Shown: one piece after another, positions 12,279 to 22,098 of the stretch
Layout: each line of letters starts with the position of its first letter
Position numbering within the stretch: the stretch's first letter is position 1
Origin: Helianthus annuus
Taxonomy: Eukaryota; Streptophyta; Magnoliopsida; Asterales; Asteraceae
Length of the DNA: 64,000 bases
NCBI RefSeq assembly: GCF_002127325.2
Contig: NC_035448.2
Coordinates: 9,817,440 to 9,881,439, forward strand
Direction of reading: 5' to 3'
Translations under genes and position numbers: made by a program
The notes under the pieces: model-generated
Database searches by the model: none
What the model was told of the DNA's origin: nothing
What the model saw: the letters and a program-made list of their open reading frames with translations, nothing else

Positions 12279-12619
12279 AATAAACCGAATAGGATTCGGT
12301 GGAGGAGAGATGAGGATGGTGGTAATGGGATTCGGTGGTGACGTAGGTGGTAAATGGGGACCAATGGCACCATAGGGATAGCCGACAATGTAATTAGTGG
12401 TCATGGCAGAGGTGTGGGCGTGGTCGTCAGTGTAATTGGTGATGACGACGGAGGTGTGGGGATGGTAGAGGTAGTGTTGGCGATAGTACGGGTCGATGGT
12501 AGGATGTCGGTGGAGGTGACAGTGGGTCGGAGGGTGTGACTGGTCACCCGGATGGTGATCCACCGGGAAATGTAACCCGAGTGGGATTTCAGTTTGGGCT
12601 CGACCATGTTCAGGTAACG
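12279..12619 (-). other. Purine-biased low-complexity region with a His/Pro/Thr/Tyr-rich open frame
   Basis: The plus strand is rich in GGTGG, GATGGTAG and similar words. The minus strand is open from 12619 to about 12237, encoding a protein rich in His, Pro, Thr and Tyr with repeated HTS...TNY units. It is cut at 12619 by LTR G. It could be the end of a real gene or a decayed low-complexity repeat; I do not recognise it. Confidence 0.3.
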
Positions 12620-13918
12620 TGTCACAACCCCCGACCCCACCCTGGGCGGGAGCCATGAGCATATACAAGTGGTAATGATGTTTATTAAAATTATTGCAGC
12701 GGAAATTTAATCAGGACCAGGTGTCAAGAAAAATATCAGAGTTTTCAAAACACTATAGTTTTCATTTCATAAACCGTGGGATGAAACCCATATTTACATA
12801 AAGGATTTTCACAAGGATAAACCCTTGATTACAAAACACGTTTTATTCAGGTTTACATAGCACCTTATTTAAGCTTGAGTGCCTCATAGCACTTTTCCTT
12901 CTCTTCATAGTAATTCACCTGAAACACGTTTTGAAAACCTTTGATCAGCGAAAAATACTAGCGAGTTCATTCAATTTGTACAAAAACACATTGTTATAAT
13001 TACAGCATTAAGGGTTTTTACATTTGTTCATATCTTTCAATTACTTAAATAAGTATTTGTTACTCGTTAGCAGTTCCCGTGACTATGGTCATATCACTAT
13101 TGGTCCAAATTGTCCAATAGCAAAGCTTATCAAGTAGTGTATATAAAACCCCACATACCGGCAGTAATTTAAGAATACAAAAACTTAATCACTGTAAATA
13201 CAACTTGGAAACATTTAGGGTTTTGCAAATCATTTGAGTAAAAGAGAATGACTCACTTTGCAGATTTAAGGTTTTCAGTAATCGCCTCCTGGTCTAAGTC
13301 ATGGGTTCCTAATTAAACACACAATGAAACATGTATTAGTATATTAACCTAATTCAAACTTTAACGATAATCATGAGATCAAAACCTCAATGTAGTTAAC
13401 AAAGTATAGCCTTATTTAGGCAGCACTTTGACATTCATTGGTTTGGTTTCAAATCAATCGGACATGGTATCGTACCAGTGATCAGGGTTAGTACACTGGC
13501 TATGGAGCAGAGTTTCAGGGTTTAGGGGCTTCGGGTATTAGAACAGTGATTCGAGAGAGAAAGAGTGTCGATTTTTCAATCGAACAGGTGCACTGAGACT
13601 CCTCCCACAGCTGCCCTTGTATAACCTACCTGGGTTTCCCCCGTGCGTCACGAGAGATCATGGGGTCAGCCCCGCGTGGCGCTGCAGCTACCCTCTAGGG
13701 CTAGGTTAGCTTTGTCATGAGTATAGGCTTGCCACTTGTCGTGAAACGGTGCCACGTGGTCTGGTACTCCCCTGCGCGTCTTGGGAGATGCAGGAGTATT
13801 CCCCGCGTGGTGCCTAGGATGCCAGGTCTTGTTTTCCTCGTTTTTCATGCTGTGTTTCGTCATGCGAGTCCGGGGTTTCGATTATGGTTCATCATAGGGT
13901 ATTTTGGGAGTTGTTACA
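12620..13918 (-). repeat. 3' LTR of minus-strand gypsy element G
   Basis: 1,299 bp, TGTCACAACCCCC to GTTGTTACA on the plus strand. Read on the minus strand it starts TGTAACAACTCCC and ends GGGGTTGTGACA, matching the style of LTRs F and A. The reverse-complement PPT (TCCTCCCCACCTTATT, 13919-13934) lies immediately to the right, so this is the 3' LTR and the element extends right. The left flank is TAACG (12615-12619). No 5' LTR is seen before C starts at 17260; it may lie beyond C. Confidence 0.8.
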
Positions 13919-13956
13919 TCCTCCCCACCTTATTAAAAATCTCGTCCTCGAGATTT
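13919..13956 (-). other. PPT and palindrome of element G
   Basis: On the minus strand the palindrome AAATCTCGAGGACGAGATTT (13956-13937) is followed by AATAAGGTGGGGAGGA and then the LTR. Same arrangement as in F and A. Confidence 0.8.
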
Positions 13957-14994
13957 ATTGAAATAAGTATGGGTCGATTTGGGTGAATCGATTTCGGGTT
14001 TTGTTTCGTGTTATTGACTTACAAATGAGAAGCTCGTCAGCTGATTGTGCTTTTGCTAGTGAGTTTTAGGTGTTAAGACATTATGCAAGCATGTGAGTTT
14101 TAATCCGTCCCTTTTACATTTTAACTATTTTGGATTGAAATACATGTTTAATCGTTTTTCATAGTAAACAATAGTAGGAATGTATGTTTTTATGTGTTTA
14201 AATGCTTCACGAACGAGATATGTGCCTACGTGTATTTTAATGATATCTCGGGATTGTGCATGTGTGTGGTCTGCTGTTGTCTTAATGACATGACGAGCTA
14301 TTACGGGGAGACGAAGCCCTCGTGGCAATCATGCGGGAGATGAAGCCCCTCTGGGCAATTATGCGGGAGATGGAACCCTTATGGCATTGACGTTAATGGT
14401 GATGGGTCACACTTGCGTGACGAGTGCACACCGCTTTCTTTTAAATGTTTTTTTCTTTCTCCTTTTTTGAACGAGGCATTATGAGGTGTTTTGAGTGTGA
14501 GTAAAATTGTTTTAACTATGTTTGTTGACGAGTAAAAAGTTGCACGAACAGGTCGAAAAAACTGTTTTCAAACGATGTTTATTAAGAAGTTTTGAGTTGA
14601 TAACCCAAAAAAACTTTTACTATAAAACACACTCAGCGTAGTAGACGTTTTTAGCATGTAGTTCAGGTTAGGCGACGATTTGAGTTGATAGGCAGGTCCT
14701 TGGCTAGTGGCGATGGTTACCCGACACCTTACGAGCTTTGGCATTTCCGTTTTGAATTGACTTATACATATTTTAATTGTTTTTGTACTTTAACAGTTTT
14801 TTTACATTAGTTGTTTTCTGGCACGTATGGTTGAATTTTGAGTCTAAAACTTGATAGGTTTTCCATTTACCAACGAGTATCGTTTTTCAGGTTTGGGACC
14901 TTACAATTCTCAATCAGATAGAGATGACACATGACACATAAAACTCCTTTTTTATTAAGTTGTATAAATAAATTAGAATTTATGCGTTACCCCA
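13957..14994 (-). mobile_element. Decayed internal region of element G
   Basis: No pol or gag reading frame recognised. It contains a short tandem array (14301-14390). The extent of G to the right is unknown; the two MITEs and possibly element C lie inside what remains of it. Confidence 0.4.
14301..14390 (+). repeat. Tandem repeat, about 30 bp x 3
   Basis: Three diverged units built on CGGGAGATGAAGCCC...GGCAATTATG. The first reads ACGGGGAGACGAAGCCC and the third CGGGAGATGGAACCC. Function unknown. Confidence 0.65.
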
Positions 14995-15003
14995 TTTAAT
15001 CAT

Positions 15004-15316
15004 GGGTTATTGGATTTTAATAATCCTAAGTTTCACCAGTTGGCCGATAATAATTCAAACTTTAAAAATTCCCTCAAATAATCCCAAATTGTAAAATTTT
15101 GGCCGCCATTGATCCTTTTCAAACATATAAGAATTTGGTCTTCTCAATAGATTCAATTACACCTAGAGACTCCTTAATTGATTTAAGTGCACCTATGTTA
15201 GAAAAGGATCAATGTCGCCAAACTTTTACAAGATGGGATTATTGAAAAGAATTTTTAAAGTTGAGATTATTATAGACCAACTGGTGAAACTTAGGATTAT
15301 TAAAATTCAATAACCC
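15004..15316. mobile_element. Foldback MITE, Mutator type (MITE-1)
   Basis: 313-bp near-complete inverted repeat. The left arm starts GGGTTATTGGATTTTAATAA and the right arm ends TTATTAAAATTCAATAACCC, with arms of about 130 bp and several mismatches. It is flanked by TTTAATCAT (14995-15003) and TTTAATCAA (15317-15325), a 9-bp duplication with one mismatch, as expected for Mutator-like transposition. No coding capacity. Confidence 0.8.
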
Positions 15317-15325
15317 TTTAATCAA

Positions 15326-15787
15326 CTTGTGTTGTATATTCAAATCACAATTTATTACGTCTTGTGGTCTTGTTTGTTTGCTTACTTTAACAAAAATATA
15401 GTTAATGATACAAAATATCAAAACTTTCTAATGGTATATCATATTCATATAATATTTGACACGAGATTTTTGCATTTTCTTTTTGTTCATTGACTTTAAT
15501 TTCATTATATCCTATTCTTGTTAAAGATGTCTCTACATTGATATTGTAGACGTATCATTCTTTTCCAAAATATATGTATCGCACAATAAAGTTGTCACAT
15601 CCCTATATACTCTGCTTGCGTGTACTTATATCAAACTCTTATTTTATAACTTTAAATGTTCACTAAATGATCCTTTACAAGCAACCCTGTTTTTTCAATT
15701 TATTGCTCCATTAAAATTCTTTTAATTATATGTAAGTTCTACGAATTGGAATGTTTATTGGCATGTAATAAGTTTGAACATGACATG
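15326..15787. other. AT-rich spacer between the MITEs
   Basis: Nothing recognised beyond short, low-complexity open frames. Confidence 0.5.
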
Positions 15788-15796
15788 AAATTTGTG

Positions 15797-16216
15797 AAGT
15801 AAACTGCCATTTTGGACCCTGTGGTTTGGTCACTTTTATCACTTTAGTCCAAAACTCAAATTTTTTGCATCTGGGTTCCTGTGGTTTCAGTTTTATTGCC
15901 ATTTTGGTTAAAAAATGAAACCAGGTCATATTTGTCTTATAAAATCCTGCAATTTTGTCATTTTCCTCAGGGGCAAATCAGGTCATATTTGTCTTATAAA
16001 ATATGGTATTTATTTATAAAAAAGAAATGATCATTTTGCACCTGCGGAAAATGACAAAATAGCAGGATTTTATAAGACAAATATGACCTGATTTCATTTT
16101 TGGACCAAAATGACAATAAAACTGAAACCACAGGGACCCAGATTGCAAAAAGTTTGAGTTTTTGACTAAAGTGGCAAAAGTGACCAAACCACAGGGACCA
16201 AAATGGCAGTTTACTC
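15797..16216. mobile_element. Foldback MITE, Mutator type (MITE-2)
   Basis: 420 bp with long terminal inverted repeats (AAGTAAACTGCCATTTTGG at left, CCAAAATGGCAGTTTACTC at right) and a perfect 9-bp duplication AAATTTGTG at 15788-15796 and 16217-16225. The centre carries GGTCATATTTGTCTTATAAA twice in direct and once in inverted orientation, making a branched foldback. Non-coding; it needs a transposase in trans. Confidence 0.88.
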
Positions 16217-16225
16217 AAATTTGTG

Positions 16226-17259
16226 AGTAACAGTTTAGCATAAATGAGTTTGGCTAGTTTGGGTCGAACCGACCAACACATCGTTTAGCTAAGCGTACCA
16301 TGCTCATCTCAACCCAATTAGGGATGAGATCGTAACTATACGGACCAATATCGAAAATGAGTAAAAACACAAACCAAATACCATATCGACTATAATGGTT
16401 TGGTATTAGTAGTGCAAAAATATCGAAACCAAAGACCATAAAAGTGAATAATGGTACCGGTACCGATATTGTTCTGTCAGTATCAGTTTAGTTTGATACG
16501 ATACTAATACTGTAGCATTGATAAAAAATCTCATCCCTAAACCCAACCAGTTCATGGGTTTGAAATATTTAACCCATACATAACTTAAACTATTTGACTT
16601 TTTATATCAAAATTTAAAAGTATAAAGATACACCGACATATTTCAAACATAAATGCTAACAAGAAATAAAAATAATCAGTGGAATTTTCTAACTATAATA
16701 ATTTATTATAGTACTAATACAATATAAATACTTATGTAGCAATCAAGATGTGTTTCACATCAAAAAAAATTATAAAAACAAACATTGCTACCGTTATTGA
16801 TGTTGTCCGGACATCATGAGTTCAGTTTGTCACGGTATTAATACTGGTTTCGATTCGTTACAATAGCAACACAGTTTCTATTTTTAATCAAATTTATATC
16901 AAGATGCTGAAAATAATTAAACATAGTTGTGGATAGATTTTTTTTAAAAGTTAACGAAAACAGTTTACTAAACTTATATCAAATTATAAAATAAATAATA
17001 TATATTAAAAAATAAAAAAATGTTTATAAAAATATTTATTGTTCATCGTAGTTCCTTTCTAATCTAATATATATAGTGTCTAGTACCTATGTTTTACGGC
17101 GAGACCGTTAAGCCGAACAAAAAGTAAACATAAAAATGATGAATCACGCATAAACGTTACGGCGTGGTAACTCGCAAAAAGTAGACCGAAAAAGTAAAAC
17201 ATAGAAAAGAATAACAAAGTCGGCTTAGAACCCGCGAGTTTCGACGGAGTTGTTAAACC
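16226..17259. other. AT-rich flank of element C
   Basis: No gene recognised. Contains the 12-bp palindrome GGTACCGGTACC (16453-16464) in a 'TTTGGTATTAGTAGTG / TACCGATATT' context. The last five bases, AAACC (17255-17259), are the predicted target duplication of C. Confidence 0.45.
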
Positions 17260-17505
17260 TGTCACACCCCCAAAATCCACACGCAGAGTATCACCGCATG
17301 GAGGCGTGACTGACCAGGATCAAGCCACCAATCATATTGAACATAGTATGTAAATAAATATAAAACCCAACACAATATAATTGGTGTCCAAACAAAACGT
17401 AGTTTAAGTTGTAAGCGGAAGCATAATGTTTAAAAACCAAAGTATAAGTTCAAATATATCAAATGTTTATCATGGCATAAGACTATCCATGTCCCACAAC
17501 GACCA
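17260..17505 (-). repeat. Left LTR of C, part 1
   Basis: Starts TGTCACACCCCCAAAATCCA and matches 50954-51199 with about nine differences. It breaks at GACCA (17501-17505), the target duplication of B. Confidence 0.9.
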
Positions 17506-18010
17506 TGTCACACCCCCAAAATCCACCCGCAGAGTACCACCGCTTGGAGGCGTGACATGACCAGGATCAAGCCATCAATCATATCAAACATAGCATTTAA
17601 TAATAATAAAAGTAATTAAGGTAGTTCATCATGACATGATTGATGTTTCAAAACCAAACATTGTTTAAGTAGCGGAAGCATAGTAATGTAAACTCGAAAT
17701 AGTTATAAGTTCAAATATCGTTCATGATCCAAATCCCACAACGACCTGCTCCTCCCTGTGCAAGCTCCATAATGTACCTAAGGTCCTGCAAGGCACGCAG
17801 CAAATAATCAACAAACTAGTTGAGCGAGTTCACAGAAAGTAAGTTCTTAACAGTAATGCGTAAGTTCATCTAGTGGGGGCTTCCCATACAAGTATATACT
17901 ATTTGTGAGGGATTCTCACGTTTATCCTTTATAATGGGGGCTTCCCATTATGGTACTTACTAGACTAGTGCAACCATGTGTTCTTCTTAAACCGAGAACA
18001 GGAATACGTA

Positions 18011-18230
18011 CTGGGTCACGTAGGATTTACGTGACGTGCCCTTCCCCGAGGACAGTGGTACGCGTGGGGGCTACGTAGGCTTTACGCAGCGTGTCCTTCC
18101 GACCCGGAAGACAGTAGATGGTATTGGGTTACGTAGGCTTTACGTAACGTGTCCTCCCGACCCGGGAGACAAATGGCAATTACTGGGTTACGTAGGCTTT
18201 ACGTAACGTGTCCTGACTATCCTGAGGACG
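18011..18230 (-). repeat. Tandem array in B 3' LTR, about 55 bp x 4
   Basis: Four units, each with a dyad such as TTACGTAGGCTTTACGTAA followed by CGTGTCCT and CCGACCCGGGAGAC-like text. The identical array is at 25410-25629 in the other LTR. The first unit is the most diverged. Confidence 0.85.
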
Positions 18231-18752
18231 ATGGTCTTTAGTCTAGTGAATGCGTAAGTACGAGTAACTCTTTCAATATCAACGTATCCAACCCAATTCC
18301 CAACCCGGGAATCCCATGCCTTGGCTGTGTGAACTCACCTTGGTTTGCTCGGCAGATACACAAAGAGTACAGGTAGCAAGTAAATGGTCAACCACGTCCT
18401 ATCACGGTTATATACAAGTCAGGTTTTGACTTCACGTAATGCACGTATAAAACATACAAGTTAACATGTTTCGAGCACTTAGAGAACATGGTAACACTTA
18501 GCAGTCAAGAGCATAACTTGTGCGTTCTAATCTCGGCCCAACATAACCCGGCCCAATTATATACCACTTATTAAACTTGTGCGATCCAATGTCTAAGCCC
18601 AAAAGACAATCAGCCCAATTACATACTACCAAATAACATATCGGCCCAACCAGACAAACAGTCCAATAACATACAGTCATAAGTCCAAATTATTTGGCCC
18701 AACAGATTGGGCTCGTGACAGGCAGGGTCCAATACAGTGTACATGCATAACC

Positions 18753-18956
18753 GGTCTCGAGTCGCAACCAGCGATCTCGAGTCGTAACAGGGGGTTACGA
18801 GTCGCAACGAGAGGTTTCGAGTCGCAAGGGATGGTCTCGGCTCGTCATGGTCTGGTTACGAGTCGCAACAGGACTCGCAACCGTGGTTTCGGTTCATGCT
18901 GTTGTGGTCTCGAGTCGGGATCATGAGGTCTCGACTCGCAATCTGTGTCGCAACCA
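18753..18956 (-). repeat. CGAGTCGCAAC-rich array in B 3' LTR
   Basis: About ten irregularly spaced copies of TCTCGAGTCGCAAC or close variants over 200 bp, with a copy at 26152-26355 in the other LTR. High CpG density. Confidence 0.75.
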
Positions 18957-19785
18957 AGTGTAACAGTTTTCCCTGATTTCAAGCAGATCGGTTACGACAT
19001 TTATGCAAATCAATTATCACTAACAGTTTCCAAATTAACCACCATCAATTAACAGTTTCTCTTCCAAGCAATTATCGATCAAACAGGATTTCTAGTACTA
19101 AATCCGTATGAACAACAACATGAACAACACTTAAACAATTCATCAAGAACCATACAACATTCATACCAATCATCTAGCCATTCTATCAACCGGTTTTTAT
19201 GTAAACAAACATCCAAATCCTGTGAACTAGTACCCGATTATCACATCATCAACAACCATAAAATTAATACATGAAAGCCGATTTACAAGAACATACATAC
19301 GTAGATCATATATTTCATTAAATCATCAACCCTAATCATTCGAGTCTAAGCATGTAATCGTACAACAAGCAAAACAACACAACACTAACCGAGATGTGGA
19401 AATCGGTTGAATGGGTGCCGTCGGGTTTCCAAGCAAAACGAGAGAGAGAGCAAGTCGCCTAGGGTTTGTGTGTGTGATAATGTGTTTTGTAACAATGAGA
19501 TTTCTAATCCCCCAACTATGGGTGTTTACACGGTTTAGAGGGGTGGGCTGGCCCTTACATGGGCTGCCCTATTGTTCGTTTACAAGGTGTGGCCCAAAGG
19601 GCTTGTGCGACCGGTTAGCCTAGTGCGATCGGGTTATAGTGTGTGGTTTGGGATCGCGTGATCTTCACATAACATACATACACACATAATGCACATAAAC
19701 ATAACATACCAAGTATTCATTCAATTAATAACGTTCTCGTAAACACGTATCGTTACACAAAGTAAGTCTAAGGTTCGAGTTGTCA

Positions 19786-19828
19786 CATTATCCCCAACTA
19801 ATTGGAAATTTCGTCCCGAAATTTGGTA
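19786..19828 (-). repeat. Internal duplicate of the PPT/LTR junction in B LTR
   Basis: TGTCACATTATCCCCAACT then GGAAATTTCGTCCCGAAATTT is a diverged copy of the true junction at 19882-19928 (TGTCACATCCTCCCCCCGTT then GGAATTTCGTCCCGAAATTC). It lies about 97 bp inside the LTR, and is present in C too (29300-29342). Confidence 0.7.
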
Positions 19829-19863
19829 CGCACTCACTGAGGAAGCTAGGTAAACTGTATTGT

Positions 19864-22098
19864 TCACTGATTTTCCTGGGGTGTCACATCCTCCCCCCGT
19901 TGATCTGGAATTTCGTCCCGAAATTCCGAAGTAGTAGCTTCAGCCTCAGTAGTGGTTGCATTGGTTTCGAATAACTGGGGGTACTTTTCTGTCATCCTGT
20001 CTTCGCGTTCCCAGGTGTACTCTGGGCCACGTTTGGAGTTCCAACGTACTCGAACAAGAGGGATTCTCTTGCTTTTGAGGACCTTCACATCCCGGTCCGT
20101 GATTTCAACTGGTTCCTCGACGAACTGCAACCGCTCGTCGATAGTGAGTTCCTTAAAAGGAATGATGAGGGTTTCATCTGATAGGCACTTCTTTAAGTTC
20201 GACACATGAAAGACATTGTGAACTGCCCCGAGTTCAGCTGGTAGGTTCAACTTGTATGCTACTTTGCCGATTTTCTCAACGATTTCGAACGGTCCGACGT
20301 ACCGCGGATTCAGTTTGCCCCGTTTGCCAAAACGAACCACACCCTTCCTGGGTGAAACTTTAAGTAAAACCCGGTCCCCGACCTGAAATTCCAATGGCTT
20401 TCTACGCTTATCCGCGTTGGATTTCTGACGGTCGCGTGCTGCCGCCATGCGTTGTCGTATCTGTGCAATCTTTTCTGTGGCGTCCACTACAATCTCTGGA
20501 CCCGTAATCTGACTATCCCCCACCTCTGCCCAACAGAGAGGTGACCGGCATTTACGTCCGTACAATGCCTCGAATGGAGCGGCTTGGATGCTGGTGTGAT
20601 AGCTGTTATTGTAAGAAAACTCCACCAAAGGGAGGTGCTTTTCCCAGCCGTTGCCGAAATCGATAACGCACGCCCGAAGCATGTCTTCGAGAGTTTGGAT
20701 CGTACGCTCAGACTGCCCATCGGTCTGAGGATGGTACGCTGTGCTCATGTCTAACCTTGAGCCGAATGATTTATGCATCGCTTGCCATAGTTCTGACGTG
20801 AATCGTGCATCGCGATCTGAAATGATGGAGATGGGCACCCCGTGCCTCGAAACAACTTCTTTAAGATAGACGTCTGCGAGAGTGGAGAACTTATCCGTTT
20901 CCTTTATAGGTAGGAAGTGTGCAGACTTGGTGAGTCGATCCACGATCACCCATATGGTATCATTCCCACGCTGGGATCTAGGTAAGCCCGTAACAAAATC
21001 CATGGAAATTTCTTCCCATTTCCATTGCGGTATCTTAGGCTGCTGAAGTAGGCCAGCTGGTTTCTGATATTCAACCTTGACCCTCGCACAGGTCAGGCAC
21101 TTGCCGACATAAGTCGCGATGTGAGCTTTCATACTTGGCCACCAGTATGTTGTCTTGATATCGTGGTACATTTTGTCCGACCCTGGATGTACCGAATAGC
21201 GAGACTTGTGAGCTTCGTCCATTACAAGTTCGCGTAAACCGCCATAAAGTGGGACCCAAATACGCCCCGTTACATAGTAGGCGCCGTCTTCCTTTAGTTC
21301 CATTCGTTGTCGTGAGCCGCGTAAGGCTTCAGCCTTGACGTTTTCGGGTTTCAATGCTTCTACCTGAGCATTTCGTATCTGTGCTGGAAGACTGGACTGA
21401 ATCGTAAGCTGTAGCGCTCGCACGCGCCGAGGTAAAGTGTCTTTCCGACTAAGGGCATCAGCCACAACATTGGCTTTGCCTGGATGGTACTTGATAGCGC
21501 ATTCGTAATCGTTAAGCAGTTCAACCCATCGTCGTTGACGCATGTTCAAATCCTTCTGCTTAAGGATATGCTCGAGACTCCTGTGATCGGTGTATATCGT
21601 GCATCTGGTACCGTACAGGTAGTGTCGCCATATCTTAAGCGCGAAAACAACAGCTCCCAGCTCTAAATCGTGCGTCGTGTAGTTTCGTTCATGAACCTTG
21701 AGTTGACGAGAGGCGTAAGCAATAACCTTGTCGCGCTGCATTAATACACATCCAAGACCCTGGATGGATGCATCACAATAAACTACGAAATCATCTGTGC
21801 CCTCTGGCAAAGAGAGGATAGGTGCACTGCAAAGTCTATCCTTTAAGTACTGAAAAGCAGTCTCCTGGGGCTCTCCCCAGCGATAGGTGACACCCTTCTG
21901 TGTCAGTAGCGTAAGCGGCTGAGCAATCTTTGAGAAATCCTTGATAAACCGTCTGTAGTAACCTGCCATACCCAAGAATTGGCGTATTTCCGTTGGCGTT
22001 CGTGGTGCAGGCCAGTTCCTGATCGAGTCTACCTTGGATGGATCGACATGGATCCCATCCTTGTTCACTACATGGCCTAAGAAGTGGACTTCACGAAG
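19864..22098 (-). CDS. pol: Element B pol, second part: RT end, RNase H, integrase, chromodomain-like tail
   Basis: In frame with the first part and separated from it only by a TGA stop at 22101-22099. It covers the RT C-terminus ([15 protein letters not shown]), RNase H ([30 protein letters not shown]) and integrase with an HHCC zinc finger (H...H and CLTC near 21130). The DDE core is visible as MDFVTGL, SDRDARF and DGQSERT. Then come the GPY region and a tail with [17 protein letters not shown], reminiscent of chromodomains of chromoviruses. The frame continues through the PPT and ends at TGA 19866-19864, about 23 bp inside the 3' LTR. All catalytic residues I can check are present. Confidence 0.92.
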   Translation of the reverse strand, partial: LREVHFLGHVVNKDGIHVDPSKVDSIRNWPAPRTPTEIRQFLGMAGYYRRFIKDFSKIAQPLTLLTQKGVTYRWGEPQETAFQYLKDRLCSAPILSLPEGTDDFVVYCDASIQGLGCVLMQRDKVIAYASRQLKVHERNYTTHDLELGAVVFALKIWRHYLYGTRCTIYTDHRSLEHILKQKDLNMRQRRWVELLNDYECAIKYHPGKANVVADALSRKDTLPRRVRALQLTIQSSLPAQIRNAQVEALKPENVKAEALRGSRQRMELKEDGAYYVTGRIWVPLYGGLRELVMDEAHKSRYSVHPGSDKMYHDIKTTYWWPSMKAHIATYVGKCLTCARVKVEYQKPAGLLQQPKIPQWKWEEISMDFVTGLPRSQRGNDTIWVIVDRLTKSAHFLPIKETDKFSTLADVYLKEVVSRHGVPISIISDRDARFTSELWQAMHKSFGSRLDMSTAYHPQTDGQSERTIQTLEDMLRACVIDFGNGWEKHLPLVEFSYNNSYHTSIQAAPFEALYGRKCRSPLCWAEVGDSQITGPEIVVDATEKIAQIRQRMAAARDRQKSNADKRRKPLEFQVGDRVLLKVSPRKGVVRFGKRGKLNPRYVGPFEIVEKIGKVAYKLNLPAELGAVHNVFHVSNLKKCLSDETLIIPFKELTIDERLQFVEEPVEITDRDVKVLKSKRIPLVRVRWNSKRGPEYTWEREDRMTEKYPQLFETNATTTEAEATTSEFRDEIPDQRGEDVTPQENQ
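19889..19905 (-). other. PPT of B
   Basis: On the minus strand CAACGGGGGGGAGGATG meets the LTR start. It is read in frame as part of pol. The palindrome GGAATTTCGTCCCGAAATTCC (19909-19929) precedes it in element sense. Confidence 0.85.

Larger units (their letters stand above)
17506..19888 (-). repeat. 3' LTR of B
   Basis: 2,383 bp, TGTCACACCC...GGGGTGTCACA on the plus strand. It has a four-unit tandem array (18011-18230), a CGAGTCG-rich array (18753-18956), a second PPT-like/palindrome segment near its right end (19786-19828), and the last codons of pol. Small ORFs within it look spurious. Confidence 0.93.
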
